From positions 682,001 to 746,000 of the forward strand of contig NC_017583.1 in NCBI RefSeq assembly GCF_000184345.1: a DNA stretch of 64,000 nt, given 5' to 3'. This document shows, piece by piece, positions 41,988-50,031 of the stretch. The position numbers were made by a program, and so were the translations under genes. The notes below the pieces were generated by a model. The model did no database searches. It was not told the origin of the DNA and saw nothing but the letters and a program-made list of their open reading frames with translations. The stretch comes from Spirochaeta thermophila DSM 6578 (GTDB lineage Bacteria > Spirochaetota > Spirochaetia > Winmispirales > Winmispiraceae). Each line of letters opens with the position of its first letter. Positions within the stretch are counted from its first letter, which is position 1.

Positions 41988-42317
41988 ATGGACACCGATC
42001 GGATCGTACGGTCGTTTTTCACAGGGTTTATCAAGCTCCACATCCTCCACCACGCCTCTGAGGGGCCCATCTACGGGCTTGCGATGATACGTGAACTCAG
42101 ACGGCATGGGTACGAGCTGAGTCCCGGTTCGCTCTATCCTGCGCTCCACGGCCTTGAGGCTGAGGGCTTTCTCTCCTCAGAGGAGCGCAGCGAAGGCGGA
42201 AGGAGACGGAGGTACTACACCATTACCGAGGAGGGAAGGAGGGTGCTCGAGATGGCCCGTCACCGGATCAGAGAGCTCGTCCGAGAGGTGCTCCATGGAG
42301 AACAGCGGGAGGAATGA
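41988..42317 (+). CDS. PadR-family regulator
   Basis: A 109-residue PadR winged-helix protein. Typical features: FTGFIKLHILHHASEGPIYG at the N-terminus, helix-turn-helix with SPGSLYPALHGLEAEGFL, and a wing with RRRRYYTITEEGRRVLEM, then a C-terminal helix for dimer contact. It probably represses itself and the MFS gene through the palindrome at 41955-41969. The start ATG 41988 fits PadR homologues but has no ribosome site; an ATG at 41946 would put the operator in the coding region. It meets the MFS gene at its stop codon. Confidence 0.87.
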   Translation: MDTDRIVRSFFTGFIKLHILHHASEGPIYGLAMIRELRRHGYELSPGSLYPALHGLEAEGFLSSEERSEGGRRRRYYTITEEGRRVLEMARHRIRELVREVLHGEQREE

Positions 42318-42319
42318 GT

Positions 42320-43549
42320 ATGAGCGAGATGGTGCGACCTGAAGATGCGAGGTTGCGAAGAAAGGCCTTTGCCTTCATCGTGCTTTTCGGCGTGGTGAGC
42401 CTGCTTGCGGACATGACCTACGAAGGTGCCCGCAGTCTCGTGGGCCAGTTCATGCAGGTGCTCGGCGCCTCGGCCGCAGCCGTGGGTTTTGCGGTGGGGG
42501 CGGGCGAGTTCCTGGGCTACGCGATCCGCCTCTTTTCCGGGAAGCTCGCCGACAGAACACGCAGGTACTGGGCCGTAGCCATCGCCGGCTATGCGATCCA
42601 GCTGGGGGCCATCCCCCTCCTCGCCCTGGTGGGTCGCTGGGAGCTCGCCGTCCTCCTGGTGTTCACCGAACGCCTTGGCAAGGGCCTGCGCAACCCCTCC
42701 CGCGACGCCCTCCTCTCCTACGCCGCCTCGCGCACCGGCCGCGGCCTGGGCTTCGGCCTGCACGAGGCCATGGATCAGATCGGCGCCTTCCTCGGACCTG
42801 CCCTCCTCTCCCTCCTTCTCTTCCTTGCCGGTACGCGTGGCGCCCACACAGAGGCCACCTACCGGCTCGGCTTCGCCCTCCTGGGCATCCCTGCCGCGCT
42901 CGCCGTGCTCGCCGTGCTCACCGCGCGCTTCCTCTTCCCCCGCCCCTCCGAACTCGAGGCATCCTCCCACGCACCGCACCTCGCCCGGACGACCTTCTCC
43001 CCCGCCTACAAGTGGTACCTCGCCTCCGCCGCCCTCCTGGCCGCCGGTGTGGCGGACTTCCCGCTCGTGGCCTTCCACCTCGGCCGGCTCGGCTCCTTCC
43101 CCGAGGCCCTCATACCCGCCCTCTACGCCGGCGCCATGGCCGTGGATGCAGGCGCCGCCCTCCTGGTGGGCCTGCTCTACGACAGGGTGGGGTTCACCGT
43201 CCTCCCCGTGATGTGGACCCTGGAAGTCTTCACCGCCCCCCTTCTCTTCCTGGGCGGCCCTGCGGCCGTGGTGGCCGGCATGGCCCTGTGGGGTATCAGC
43301 ATGGGCACCCAGGAGTCGGTCATGCGCGCAGTCATCGCCGACCTCGTGCCGCACGACCGCAGGGCCACGGCCTATGGGCTGTTCCACACGGTGTTCGGCG
43401 GCGCCTGGTTTGCCGGGAGCGCCCTCATGGGCCTGCTCTACGACAGGGCCCCAATCTACCTGGTGGGATTCTCGGTGGCGGTTCAGGTCCTCTCTGTGGC
43501 AGCCCTCCTCATCGCCTGGCACATCCAGCGACAGGACCGGGCCGCATAG
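42320..43549 (+). CDS. MFS transporter, probably an efflux pump
   Basis: A 409-residue major facilitator protein with 12 predicted helices. The loop 2-3 motif is present as GKLADRTRRY (G-x-x-x-D-R-x-R-R) near residue 74, and LGKGLRNPSRDALL is a conserved cytoplasmic segment of this subfamily. Its pairing with a PadR regulator suggests drug or metabolite efflux; the substrate is not visible. ATG 42320 has GGAGGA seven bases upstream; the ATG at 42314 overlaps the PadR stop and is too close to that site. From about 42650 on the gene uses C-rich codons more strongly than its neighbours. Confidence 0.88.
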   Translation: MSEMVRPEDARLRRKAFAFIVLFGVVSLLADMTYEGARSLVGQFMQVLGASAAAVGFAVGAGEFLGYAIRLFSGKLADRTRRYWAVAIAGYAIQLGAIPLLALVGRWELAVLLVFTERLGKGLRNPSRDALLSYAASRTGRGLGFGLHEAMDQIGAFLGPALLSLLLFLAGTRGAHTEATYRLGFALLGIPAALAVLAVLTARFLFPRPSELEASSHAPHLARTTFSPAYKWYLASAALLAAGVADFPLVAFHLGRLGSFPEALIPALYAGAMAVDAGAALLVGLLYDRVGFTVLPVMWTLEVFTAPLLFLGGPAAVVAGMALWGISMGTQESVMRAVIADLVPHDRRATAYGLFHTVFGGAWFAGSALMGLLYDRAPIYLVGFSVAVQVLSVAALLIAWHIQRQDRAA

Positions 43550-43589
43550 TCCACAGGCCGCCCTCAATGTTCGGGTCTCCCCGTACAGT

Positions 43590-43603
43590 GTAACATATGT
43601 TAC
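43590..43603 (+). promoter_or_regulatory. CRP/FNR-type palindrome upstream of the cupin gene
   Basis: GTAACAT (43590-43596) and ATGTTAC (43597-43603) form a perfect 14-bp palindrome. Its centre lies about 72 bp before the predicted transcription start, a usual position for a CRP/FNR-family activator. The regulator is not in the window. Confidence 0.6.
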
Positions 43604-43633
43604 GTTTATATGCGACTATTTTTGTCGTAAATG

Positions 43634-43662
43634 TGGACGAGAATCCCTTTCTCGCGTATCCT
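43634..43662 (+). promoter_or_regulatory. candidate promoter of the cupin/hemerythrin unit
   Basis: TGGACG (43634-43639) and TATCCT (43657-43662) are 17 bp apart; the cupin start follows 39 bases later. Weak hexamers fit a promoter that needs an activator. Confidence 0.5.
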
Positions 43663-43700
43663 GGATATGTAGAGAGATACCACACCAGGGAGGACCCCAG

Positions 43701-44003
43701 ATGGCAGAACCGGTGAACCTCGATCTTACCGTTCAGGAAGGGGCCGTGGTGAGCAAGACCCTGCTGGAACGTCCCTCAGGAAGCCTCACCCTCTTCGCCT
43801 TTGGCAAGGGACAGCGGCTCTCCCCACACAGCGCGCCGTACGACGCCTACATCGTACTCCTCGAGGGGAGACTTTCGGTCACCGTGGGTGAGGAGACCGC
43901 CACCCTCACCGCCGGCACAGGAATCCTCATGCCTGCAATGGTACTCCACGCCCTCGAGGCCCTCGAGGATTCCCGGTTCCTGCTCGTCATGCTCAAGGCC
44001 TGA
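43701..44003 (+). CDS. small cupin-domain protein
   Basis: A 100-residue single-domain cupin (double-stranded beta-helix). The fold pattern is visible: SLTLFAFGKGQRLSPHSAPYD (motif 1), YIVLLEGRLSVTVGEE, AGTGILMPAMVLHALEAL (motif 2). The usual metal ligand set is reduced: His in motif 1 (SPHS) and His in LHAL are present, but the Glu of motif 1 is missing, so metal binding is uncertain. ATG 43701 follows GGGAGGACCCC. It is followed 55 bases later by the hemerythrin-type gene and shares its promoter region, suggesting a joint role in redox or nitrosative stress. Function unknown. Confidence 0.82.
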   Translation: MAEPVNLDLTVQEGAVVSKTLLERPSGSLTLFAFGKGQRLSPHSAPYDAYIVLLEGRLSVTVGEETATLTAGTGILMPAMVLHALEALEDSRFLLVMLKA

Positions 44004-44058
44004 ACGGCCTGTGGCATGCGCGTGATGAACCCACACCCTGCTCCATGAGGAGGAACAC

Positions 44059-45528
44059 ATGAAACTCAGTCCCCATACCAGGATCGCCGAGATCCTTGCC
44101 GCACACCCCGACATGCCCGAGGCCCTCGCCTCTCTCGCTCCGGAGTTCAACCTGCTCAAGAACCCCATCGCCAGGGCCACGGTGGCAAAGGTCGCCACGG
44201 TGGAGAAGGCTGCCTCCATGGCAAAGATACAGGTTGAGGAGCTCCTCGACCGTATCGCCACGCTCCTTAAGGATCGAGGGGTGGAAGTCGAGCTCGAGAC
44301 GAAGCCCGCACGGGAGGAGCGTGTGCGCATCCTCAAAGACCTCATCATGGACCTGCACAGAGGAGCCCCCTTCGATGAGGTGAAACGCAGGTTCTCAGAA
44401 CTCGTGAAAGACGTGGATGCCCCCGAGATCGCCGAGATGGAACAACAGCTCATCGCAGAAGGCTTGCCCGTCGAAGAGGTGCAGCGCCTCTGCGACGTGC
44501 ACGTCCAGGTCTTCAAAGAGGCCCTGGAGGAGCGGGAACGCCCCTCTGTGCCTCCTGGTCACCCGGTCCACACCTTCATGGAGGAGAACTCGCACGCAGC
44601 CCAGCTCCTCGACCGGATCGATGCAGCCTTCCGCGATGGCCCGCAGTGGGATACCATCACCTCCCTGCTCGAGACGCTCTCTCAGATAGACCGCCACTAC
44701 CTTCGCAAGGAGAACCAGCTCTTCCCCCGCCTGGAGGAGCACGGCGTCTCCGGCCCCTCCCAGGTGATGTGGGCCCTTCACGACGAGATTCGTGCAGGGC
44801 TCAAGGAACTCGCCCGCCTCGCAGCCAGCCGGGATGCAGGGCGGTTTGAACCCCTCTTCAGGGAAGTGGCTACAGCCATAAGGGAGATGATCTACAAAGA
44901 GGAGCGCATCCTCTTTCCCCTTGCCCTGGAGACCCTCTCAGAGGAGGAGTGGCGAAAGGTGAGGGAAGGGGAGGAGGAAATAGGCTACGCGTGGGTGAGT
45001 CCCCCGCCTCCTTTTCCTGGCGCATCGAGAGGGCCGTCTCCATCGACCCGTACGACCTCTGCGCCCTCTGAAGGACTGCGTCCCGCAGGAGAACTCCCTT
45101 CCGTCCTCGCTACCTCGATACTCTTTCCCTTCAGTACGGGCGAGCTCACGGTGGAGCAGGCCGACCTGATCCTCAAGCACCTGCCTGTGGACATCTCCTT
45201 TGTGGACGAGCACGACAAGGTACGCTACTACACCGACACCCCCCACAGGATCTTCCCCCGCAGCCCCGGTGTCATAGGACGGGATGTGCGCAACTGCCAT
45301 CCTCCAAAGAGCGTGCACATCGTGGAGAAGATCCTCACTTCCTTCAAAGAGGGGAAGAAGGACGTGGCCGAGTTCTGGATCCAACTCCAGGGCAGGTTCA
45401 TCCACATCAGGTACTTCGCGGTGCGCGATGCCCTGGGGCGCTACAGAGGGTGCCTCGAAGTCTCTCAGGACGTGACCGATATCAGGAAGCTGGAGGGGGA
45501 AAAACGCCTCCTCGACTGGGAGGACTAG
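44059..45528 (+). CDS. DUF1858-DUF438-hemerythrin-PAS multidomain protein
   Basis: A 489-residue cytoplasmic protein with four parts: an N-terminal DUF1858 domain (residues 1-about 65, SPHTRIAEILAAHPDMPEAL), DUF438 (about 80-155, RVRILKDLIMDLHRGAPFDE), a hemerythrin HHE domain (about 165-300, with HTFMEENSH, HYLRKENQLFP, HDEI and KEERILFP supplying the His and Glu ligands for a di-iron site), and a C-terminal PAS domain (about 370-480, LPVDISFVDEHDKVRYYTD to GCLEVSQDVTDI) after a Pro/Ser-rich linker. Related proteins are thought to sense or handle oxygen, NO or damaged iron centres. ATG 44059 follows GAGGAGGAACAC. It likely responds with the upstream cupin to the palindrome at 43590. Its stop overlaps the convergent gene by four bases. 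Confidence 0.87.
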   Translation: MKLSPHTRIAEILAAHPDMPEALASLAPEFNLLKNPIARATVAKVATVEKAASMAKIQVEELLDRIATLLKDRGVEVELETKPAREERVRILKDLIMDLHRGAPFDEVKRRFSELVKDVDAPEIAEMEQQLIAEGLPVEEVQRLCDVHVQVFKEALEERERPSVPPGHPVHTFMEENSHAAQLLDRIDAAFRDGPQWDTITSLLETLSQIDRHYLRKENQLFPRLEEHGVSGPSQVMWALHDEIRAGLKELARLAASRDAGRFEPLFREVATAIREMIYKEERILFPLALETLSEEEWRKVREGEEEIGYAWVSPPPPFPGASRGPSPSTRTTSAPSEGLRPAGELPSVLATSILFPFSTGELTVEQADLILKHLPVDISFVDEHDKVRYYTDTPHRIFPRSPGVIGRDVRNCHPPKSVHIVEKILTSFKEGKKDVAEFWIQLQGRFIHIRYFAVRDALGRYRGCLEVSQDVTDIRKLEGEKRLLDWED

Positions 45529-46082
45529 ACCTGCCTGGTGGGGTGAAGGGACACCCGCAGCCGCCTGGTCCGTCCTCCCCCTCCGGCGTGGAGTCCGCCG
45601 TGTCCCGGGTGGGCCTGGCCGTGCCGGGCCTCGGGGTGCAGCACCGGTACTCCGAGACGGGCATCGCGCCTGCGGACGAGCCTCACCCCTCCTGGCACGA
45701 GGAGCCCGCACTCCACCGTGGCGAGCACCGGGTTGCCAGAGGGGAGCACGTGCCCGCCGGCGAGCTCTCCCGAGGCGAGGCAGACTGTCAGGTGGAGGTG
45801 GAGCTCCGGCTCTCCCCCCTCGTTCCGGCAGAGGAAGCCTCCCCCTCCTATGATCTCCACCGGCCCCTCATAGTCGATCGGATCGCTGAAGATGAGGTGA
45901 CCGGCTTCCCTTCCCACCGGGATCACCAGCCTGATCCGCTCGAGGCTCCCCAGGACAGGGCTTATGAGGGCCTCCCGCACGTGAGCGGCCGACGCAGCCT
46001 CTATGAGGGCGGGCACGAGGTCTTCCCCCGGCTCTGCCCTCACCACCAGGGCCTTGCGGATGAACGTTACCGCATGTTCCAT
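45525..46082 (-). CDS. PPC (DUF296) domain protein with a basic C-terminal tail
   Basis: A 185-residue protein. Residues 1-about 140 match the PPC/DUF296 domain found in bacterial PD1-like and plant AT-hook proteins: AEPGEDLVPALIEAAS, EIIGGGGFLCRNEGGEPELHLHL, and GELAGGHVLPSGNPVLATVE. The tail of about 45 residues is rich in Arg, His and Gly, which is not usual for the family and could be a DNA-binding addition or the result of a frame change near the end. ATG 46082 has AAGGGGGG upstream and a TATACT box at 46101-46106. It is transcribed away from the TRAP cluster. Function unknown. Confidence 0.75.
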   Translation of the reverse strand: MEHAVTFIRKALVVRAEPGEDLVPALIEAASAAHVREALISPVLGSLERIRLVIPVGREAGHLIFSDPIDYEGPVEIIGGGGFLCRNEGGEPELHLHLTVCLASGELAGGHVLPSGNPVLATVECGLLVPGGVRLVRRRDARLGVPVLHPEARHGQAHPGHGGLHAGGGGRTRRLRVSLHPTRQV

Positions 46083-46100
46083 ACGTCCCCCCTTACTGGA

Positions 46101-46106
46101 AGTATA
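46101..46106 (-). promoter_or_regulatory. -10 box of the PPC-domain gene
   Basis: TATACT on the minus strand, 18 bases before the start codon. A good -35 is not present. Confidence 0.4.
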
Positions 46107-46272
46107 GTAGGTATCGTGCGTTCCTGCACATCTTCGTGGGACGGAGCGTCTCCTTCCCCCAAAGTGATGGAGACACCCTCTGATGGAGGAGGGTGAAACC
46201 ATCCCACACTCTCTTCCGTGGCTCCTCGGAAGGTGGGTACCACCTCGAGGACACACCAGGCATATGTTTCCC

Positions 46273-46301
46273 TTGACATATGTTGTCTGACGTCATATAA
46301 T
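46273..46301 (+). promoter_or_regulatory. consensus promoter of the solute uptake cluster
   Basis: TTGACA (46273-46278) and TATAAT (46296-46301) with exactly 17 bp between: a full sigma-70 consensus. It lies 28 bases before the TRAP binding protein start. Confidence 0.88.
46278..46298 (+). promoter_or_regulatory. GntR-type operator in the promoter spacer
   Basis: ATATGTTGTC (46278-46287) and GACGTCATAT (46289-46298) match as complements at 8 of 10 positions around a central T. The core GTC-T-GAC is typical of FCD-type GntR sites. It fills the -35/-10 spacer, so binding would block the promoter. The FCD GntR gene at the end of the cluster is the likely regulator. Confidence 0.6.
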
Positions 46302-46329
46302 ATGGACATACCACACAAGGGAGGGGATC

Positions 46330-47322
46330 ATGAAACGACAGTCTATCCTCGTTCCTGTGCTGGTGCTTCTCATGAGCTGTGCGACCACTTCTCAGTCAGG
46401 GGAGGAACCTGCCCCTGCTTCCCATACGATCACCATCAAGGTGGTCAATGCCTTTGCCCCGCAGAACATCATGAGCCTCACGGCCGACAGGTTCAAAGAG
46501 GTACTCGAACGAGACGGTGGGGGGAGGTTCCTCGTCCAGATCCTCGATGTGGAGCGAACCGAAGAGAAGGCCAACGAGCTGTGCAGCTCCGGAGCGGCGC
46601 ATCTCCAGTTCACCGGTGGGTATCCGCTCCAGGTCTTCGCTCCCGAGTATTCCTTCTTCAACGCTCCCTATGTGATGAAGGACTTCGCCCACTTCACGCG
46701 GGTCTGGAACGGGCCTCTCGGGGATGCGGCCAGAAGGATGGTCGCGGAGAAGGGCAACATGCTCTGGATAGGGAACGTCTACCGCGGCTTCCGCCAGACC
46801 ACTGCGAACAAGCCCATCTATTCGGTTGAGGATGTCCAGGGGCTTCGACTCAGGCTTCCTGGCGTCCAGACGTGGGTCACGGTGTGGAAGGCCATGGGAG
46901 CCGATCCTGTGACCGTCCCACTCAGCGGGCTCTACGACTCCCTCAAGACGGGAAAGGCCGAGGCATCCGAGGGCGACATCCCTCAGATCCACAGCTACAA
47001 GCTCTACGAGGTCCAGAAGTACCTCATCATCACCAACCACCTGGTGCAGACAGGCGGCGTGCTCATCAACAAGCCCTTCTGCGAGTCGCTCTCCGAGGCC
47101 GACAGAAAGGCTGTGTGGGATGCGGCCGTCGAGGCCATTGAGTGGGCCACCAACAAGGTGATGAGCGAGGAGGGGATGCTCCTCGTGGATCTCCAGAAGA
47201 AGGGGATGCAGGTGATCATCCCCGATGCGGCCTCATTCAGGGAAAAGGGCAAGACTGCGGTGGAGGAGCTCTTCCGCACGCTCTGGTCGGTGACCACCTG
47301 GGAGGAGGTGCTCTCCCAGTGA
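46330..47322 (+). CDS. TRAP transporter solute-binding lipoprotein (DctP type)
   Basis: A 330-residue DctP-family substrate-binding protein. The signal peptide ends in the lipobox LLMSC (Cys17), so it is membrane-anchored outside the cytoplasmic membrane. The conserved segment with the carboxylate-binding Arg is GLRLRLPGVQTWVTVWKAMG, and the later PLSGLYDSLKTGKAEASEGD is family typical. No DctQ or DctM membrane subunit is present in the cluster, so it either pairs with a distant permease or works with the neighbouring TctAB. ATG 46330 follows AGGGAGGGGATC. It is the first gene after a consensus promoter. Confidence 0.9.
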   Translation: MKRQSILVPVLVLLMSCATTSQSGEEPAPASHTITIKVVNAFAPQNIMSLTADRFKEVLERDGGGRFLVQILDVERTEEKANELCSSGAAHLQFTGGYPLQVFAPEYSFFNAPYVMKDFAHFTRVWNGPLGDAARRMVAEKGNMLWIGNVYRGFRQTTANKPIYSVEDVQGLRLRLPGVQTWVTVWKAMGADPVTVPLSGLYDSLKTGKAEASEGDIPQIHSYKLYEVQKYLIITNHLVQTGGVLINKPFCESLSEADRKAVWDAAVEAIEWATNKVMSEEGMLLVDLQKKGMQVIIPDAASFREKGKTAVEELFRTLWSVTTWEEVLSQ

Positions 47323-47347
47323 ATGTCCATACCAAGGAGTAGAAGAG

Positions 47348-48463
47348 ATGACGACGTGGCATCCTGATGAGATCGCGGAAAAACTGCGACGGGTAAGAGC
47401 TCTCATGGAGGAAAAGGGACTTGAGGCCGTCTACCTCAAACGGCAGACGAACTTCTCCTGGATCACAGGGGGAGGTCGGAATGTAGTCGGGATCACCCTC
47501 GAACTCGGCGTGGCGGGAATCCTCGTGACCTCCACCCGGTGTTACGCGGTGTGCAACAACATCGAGTCCCCGCGGATGAGAGAGGAGGAGCGACTCGAGG
47601 AAAAGGGATTCGAGGTCCACGACTTCCTCTGGTACGAAGACAGGGAGGGCGAGATCGTGCGGAAGCTCTCCGGAGGGGGAAGACTGGGTGCCGATCATCC
47701 CTTCCCCGGTGCGGAGGACCTGTCGGCCGAGGTGAAGCGGCTGCGATATGCCCTCACCCCCTGGGAGGTGGAGCGCTACAGGGAGGTGGGCTACCTCACC
47801 TCCCTCGCGATCGAGGAGACCGCGAGGGAGGTGCGTCCGGGCGACAAGGAGTGCGCCGTCGTGGGGAGGCTCGCCCACAAGCTGTGGGCACATGGGCTCG
47901 ACTATGTGACCATCTTCGTGGCCGCCGACGAGAGGATCAGCGCCTACCGACACCCCATCTCCACAGAAAAAGAAGTGAAACAACGAGCCATGCTCTGTGT
48001 GAATGCTCGTAAATATGGACTCGTCGTGTCCCTTACCCGGTTTGTCAACTTCGGACCCATTCCTGAGGACTGGTACCGCCAGTACCTGGACAACGTGAGG
48101 ATCGACTGCACGTTCATGGCGGCGACGCGTCCTGGGGTCCCGGTAGTGGAAGCATTCAAACGAGGTATCGAGGCTTACAAGGCCCTGGGGTATCCAGACG
48201 AGTACAAGCTCCACCACCAGGGAGGAGCCATCGGCTATGAGGGGAGGGACTACAAGGTCACCTTCACCACCCAGGAGGTGGTACAGACGAATCAGGCCTT
48301 CACCTGGAATCCATCCATCACTGGGACCAAGAGTGAGGATACCATGGTGGCAACCACCGAGGGACCGCAGCTTCTCAGCAAACCGATACTGTTTCCCTCC
48401 ATCTCTCTGGAGGTGGATGGGATACGATTCGAGCGGCCGGGTGTACTTGAGATGCCCGGCTGA
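47348..48463 (+). CDS. M24-fold (creatinase/aminopeptidase-like) protein lacking metal ligands
   Basis: A 371-residue cytoplasmic protein with the creatinase N-terminal domain (residues 1-about 130, including NFSWITGGGRNVV) and a pita-bread M24 domain. At the five metal-ligand positions of M24 peptidases it has Asn (NARKYG), Ser (SLTR), Gly (GGAIGYEGRD, in place of the GHG-IG histidine) and Asn (WNP), with only the last Glu (EDTM) kept. The catalytic-type His of the HHQGG segment is present. It therefore cannot be a normal dinuclear metallopeptidase; creatinase, an M24 hydrolase that needs no metal, is a precedent. ATG 47348 has AAGGAG upstream. Its place among uptake genes suggests it acts on the imported compound. 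Confidence 0.8.
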   Translation: MTTWHPDEIAEKLRRVRALMEEKGLEAVYLKRQTNFSWITGGGRNVVGITLELGVAGILVTSTRCYAVCNNIESPRMREEERLEEKGFEVHDFLWYEDREGEIVRKLSGGGRLGADHPFPGAEDLSAEVKRLRYALTPWEVERYREVGYLTSLAIEETAREVRPGDKECAVVGRLAHKLWAHGLDYVTIFVAADERISAYRHPISTEKEVKQRAMLCVNARKYGLVVSLTRFVNFGPIPEDWYRQYLDNVRIDCTFMAATRPGVPVVEAFKRGIEAYKALGYPDEYKLHHQGGAIGYEGRDYKVTFTTQEVVQTNQAFTWNPSITGTKSEDTMVATTEGPQLLSKPILFPSISLEVDGIRFERPGVLEMPG

Positions 48464-48502
48464 GCGCCGTGAGGCGCACACTACATAACCAGGAGGCATG
48501 GT

Positions 48503-49480
48503 ATGAGATGGCGAGGTCTGACATTCATCCTGTTGTGCATGCTCGTCGGCGGTGTGCTCTGGGCTGAGGGACAGAAGGAAGAGGAGACGTATCCCTCTCG
48601 TCCCATTGAGATCATGGTGCCGTGGAGCGTGGGAGGCGCCACCGACGTGGTGTTCAGGACCTTCCAGATGGTACTCCCCAAGTACCTCCCGGTACCGGTC
48701 ATCATCGTGAACAGGCCGGGTGGGGGGGCCGTGCCCGGATACACCGAGGCACTCGGCAAGAAGCCCGACGGCTACTACTTCGTGGCATGGGCCACTCCTT
48801 CCATCACCAAGATCCACATGAGTAAGACCCCATACGATGTGGATTCCTTCGAACCGGTGATCAACCTGGTGAACGCACCGTGCTGGCTCCTCGTACCCGC
48901 GGATTCCCCTTATCAGAACCTCAAGGACTTCGTGGAGGATGCCAAGAAGCGGCCCGGGCAGATCAACGTGGCGAATGCAGGGGCGGGAGGCGGCACGCAC
49001 CTCATCATGCTCGCGTTCGAGCGGGCGGCGGGCATCAAGGTGAATCACGTCCCCCATGCGGGAGGTGGTCCGGCTGTCACCGCGGCGGTGGGTGGTCACG
49101 TCGATGCGGTGATCTGCAGCCCACCCGAGGGGGTTCCCCAGCTCCAGGGCGGGCAGCTCAGGTGCCTGGCGGTTTTCTCGGCCGAGAGGCTTCCCCAGTT
49201 CCCCGACTATCCGACCGCCCGTGAGCAGGGGATAGACTTCACCCTCGGACAGTGGCGGGGAGTGGCCGCCATAAAGGGTACCGATCCAGAGAAGATCAAG
49301 ATCATACACGATGCCTTCAAGGCCGCCATGGAGGATCCCGACTTCAAGGTGCTCGCGGAGAAGGCCGGAATCCTCACCGACTACAAGGGAACCGAGGAGT
49401 TCAAGAAGTTCGTCCTGGAACAGAGCGAGCTCTACAAGCAGATCATCATAGAGAACAAGCTGGGTGACAGGTATCAATGA
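48503..49480 (+). CDS. tctC: tripartite tricarboxylate transporter binding protein (TctC/Bug family)
   Basis: A 325-residue periplasmic binding protein of the Bug/TctC family. A signal peptide ([20 protein letters not shown]) is followed by [19 protein letters not shown], the typical start of the mature domain, and later [14 protein letters not shown] and the [20 protein letters not shown] motif around the carboxylate site. It has no lipobox. It delivers a carboxylate to TctAB in the inner membrane. ATG 48503 follows AGGAGG. A strong hairpin between it and tctB may raise its level over the membrane subunits. Confidence 0.93.
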   Translation: MRWRGLTFILLCMLVGGVLWAEGQKEEETYPSRPIEIMVPWSVGGATDVVFRTFQMVLPKYLPVPVIIVNRPGGGAVPGYTEALGKKPDGYYFVAWATPSITKIHMSKTPYDVDSFEPVINLVNAPCWLLVPADSPYQNLKDFVEDAKKRPGQINVANAGAGGGTHLIMLAFERAAGIKVNHVPHAGGGPAVTAAVGGHVDAVICSPPEGVPQLQGGQLRCLAVFSAERLPQFPDYPTAREQGIDFTLGQWRGVAAIKGTDPEKIKIIHDAFKAAMEDPDFKVLAEKAGILTDYKGTEEFKKFVLEQSELYKQIIIENKLGDRYQ

Positions 49481-49486
49481 CAGAGG

Positions 49487-49512
49487 AGTGCCGCCCCCGT
49501 GGGGGCGGCACT
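49487..49512 (+). terminator. strong intercistronic hairpin between tctC and tctB
   Basis: AGTGCCGCCCCC (49487-49498) and GGGGGCGGCACT (49501-49512) are exact complements, 12 bp with a 2-base spacer. No T-run follows, so it is more likely a partial terminator or an mRNA-stabilising element. Confidence 0.75.
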
Positions 49513-49562
49513 GCCTTATCGCTTCGATATATGTTATTTGTCTATAGAAAGGAACATGGCCT

Positions 49563-50012
49563 ATGATCGATGTGGTGTGGGGTGTCGTGGTCTTCCTGTT
49601 CGCAGTGGTCCTCGTAGCGGCGACGTTCGGATTTCCCGAGACCCAGATAGCCCTCTCGCCCGCGGTCTTTCCCAGGGTGATCGGGGGGGTCCTCATGGTC
49701 CTCTCCATCCTCCTCGCGGTGAGGGGAGGGCTGCAGCTCAGGACCGGAAAACCGGGGAAAGGCGCCTCGGATGAGCGGGCAGTATGGATGAGGCTCGTCC
49801 TCCTGGTGGTGGTTTCGGTCGGGTATGTCTTCTCCCTCGGGTTCCTTGGGTTCGTCGTCGCGGGTATCCCCTACATGGCGATGGTCTTCCTCATCTTCGG
49901 AGAGCGACGTCCGTTGATGGTGGGGCTCCTCTCATTCGGCATACCACTGGTGATCTACTCGGTCTTCAGGCTCGGGTTCCAGGTCCCCCTCCCACGGGGA
50001 ATTCTCTGGTGA
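49563..50012 (+). CDS. tctB: tripartite tricarboxylate transporter small membrane subunit
   Basis: A 149-residue inner membrane protein with four predicted helices (residues about 1-20, 38-55, 73-103, 110-140), as in TctB. The short segment ALSPAVFPRVIGGVL (P-x-x-FPR) is the typical TctB motif. It forms the membrane complex with TctA. The gap between tctC and tctB is 82 bases and contains the hairpin at 49487-49512. ATG 49563 has AAAGGAAC ten bases upstream. tctA follows 19 bases downstream. Confidence 0.88.
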   Translation: MIDVVWGVVVFLFAVVLVAATFGFPETQIALSPAVFPRVIGGVLMVLSILLAVRGGLQLRTGKPGKGASDERAVWMRLVLLVVVSVGYVFSLGFLGFVVAGIPYMAMVFLIFGERRPLMVGLLSFGIPLVIYSVFRLGFQVPLPRGILW

Positions 50013-50031
50013 ACGACGAGGAGTAAAGGAC

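Noticed and set aside
46201-46260. T-box-like GGTGGTACC on the minus strand upstream of the PPC gene
   Set aside because: Only the short motif is present; there is no specifier stem, no antiterminator/terminator pair with a T-run, and the downstream gene is not aminoacyl- or amino-acid-related.
47237-49708. 823-codon minus-strand open frame opposite dctP, the M24 gene and tctC
   Set aside because: It covers the stops and starts of several well-supported plus-strand genes and shows no recognisable domain.
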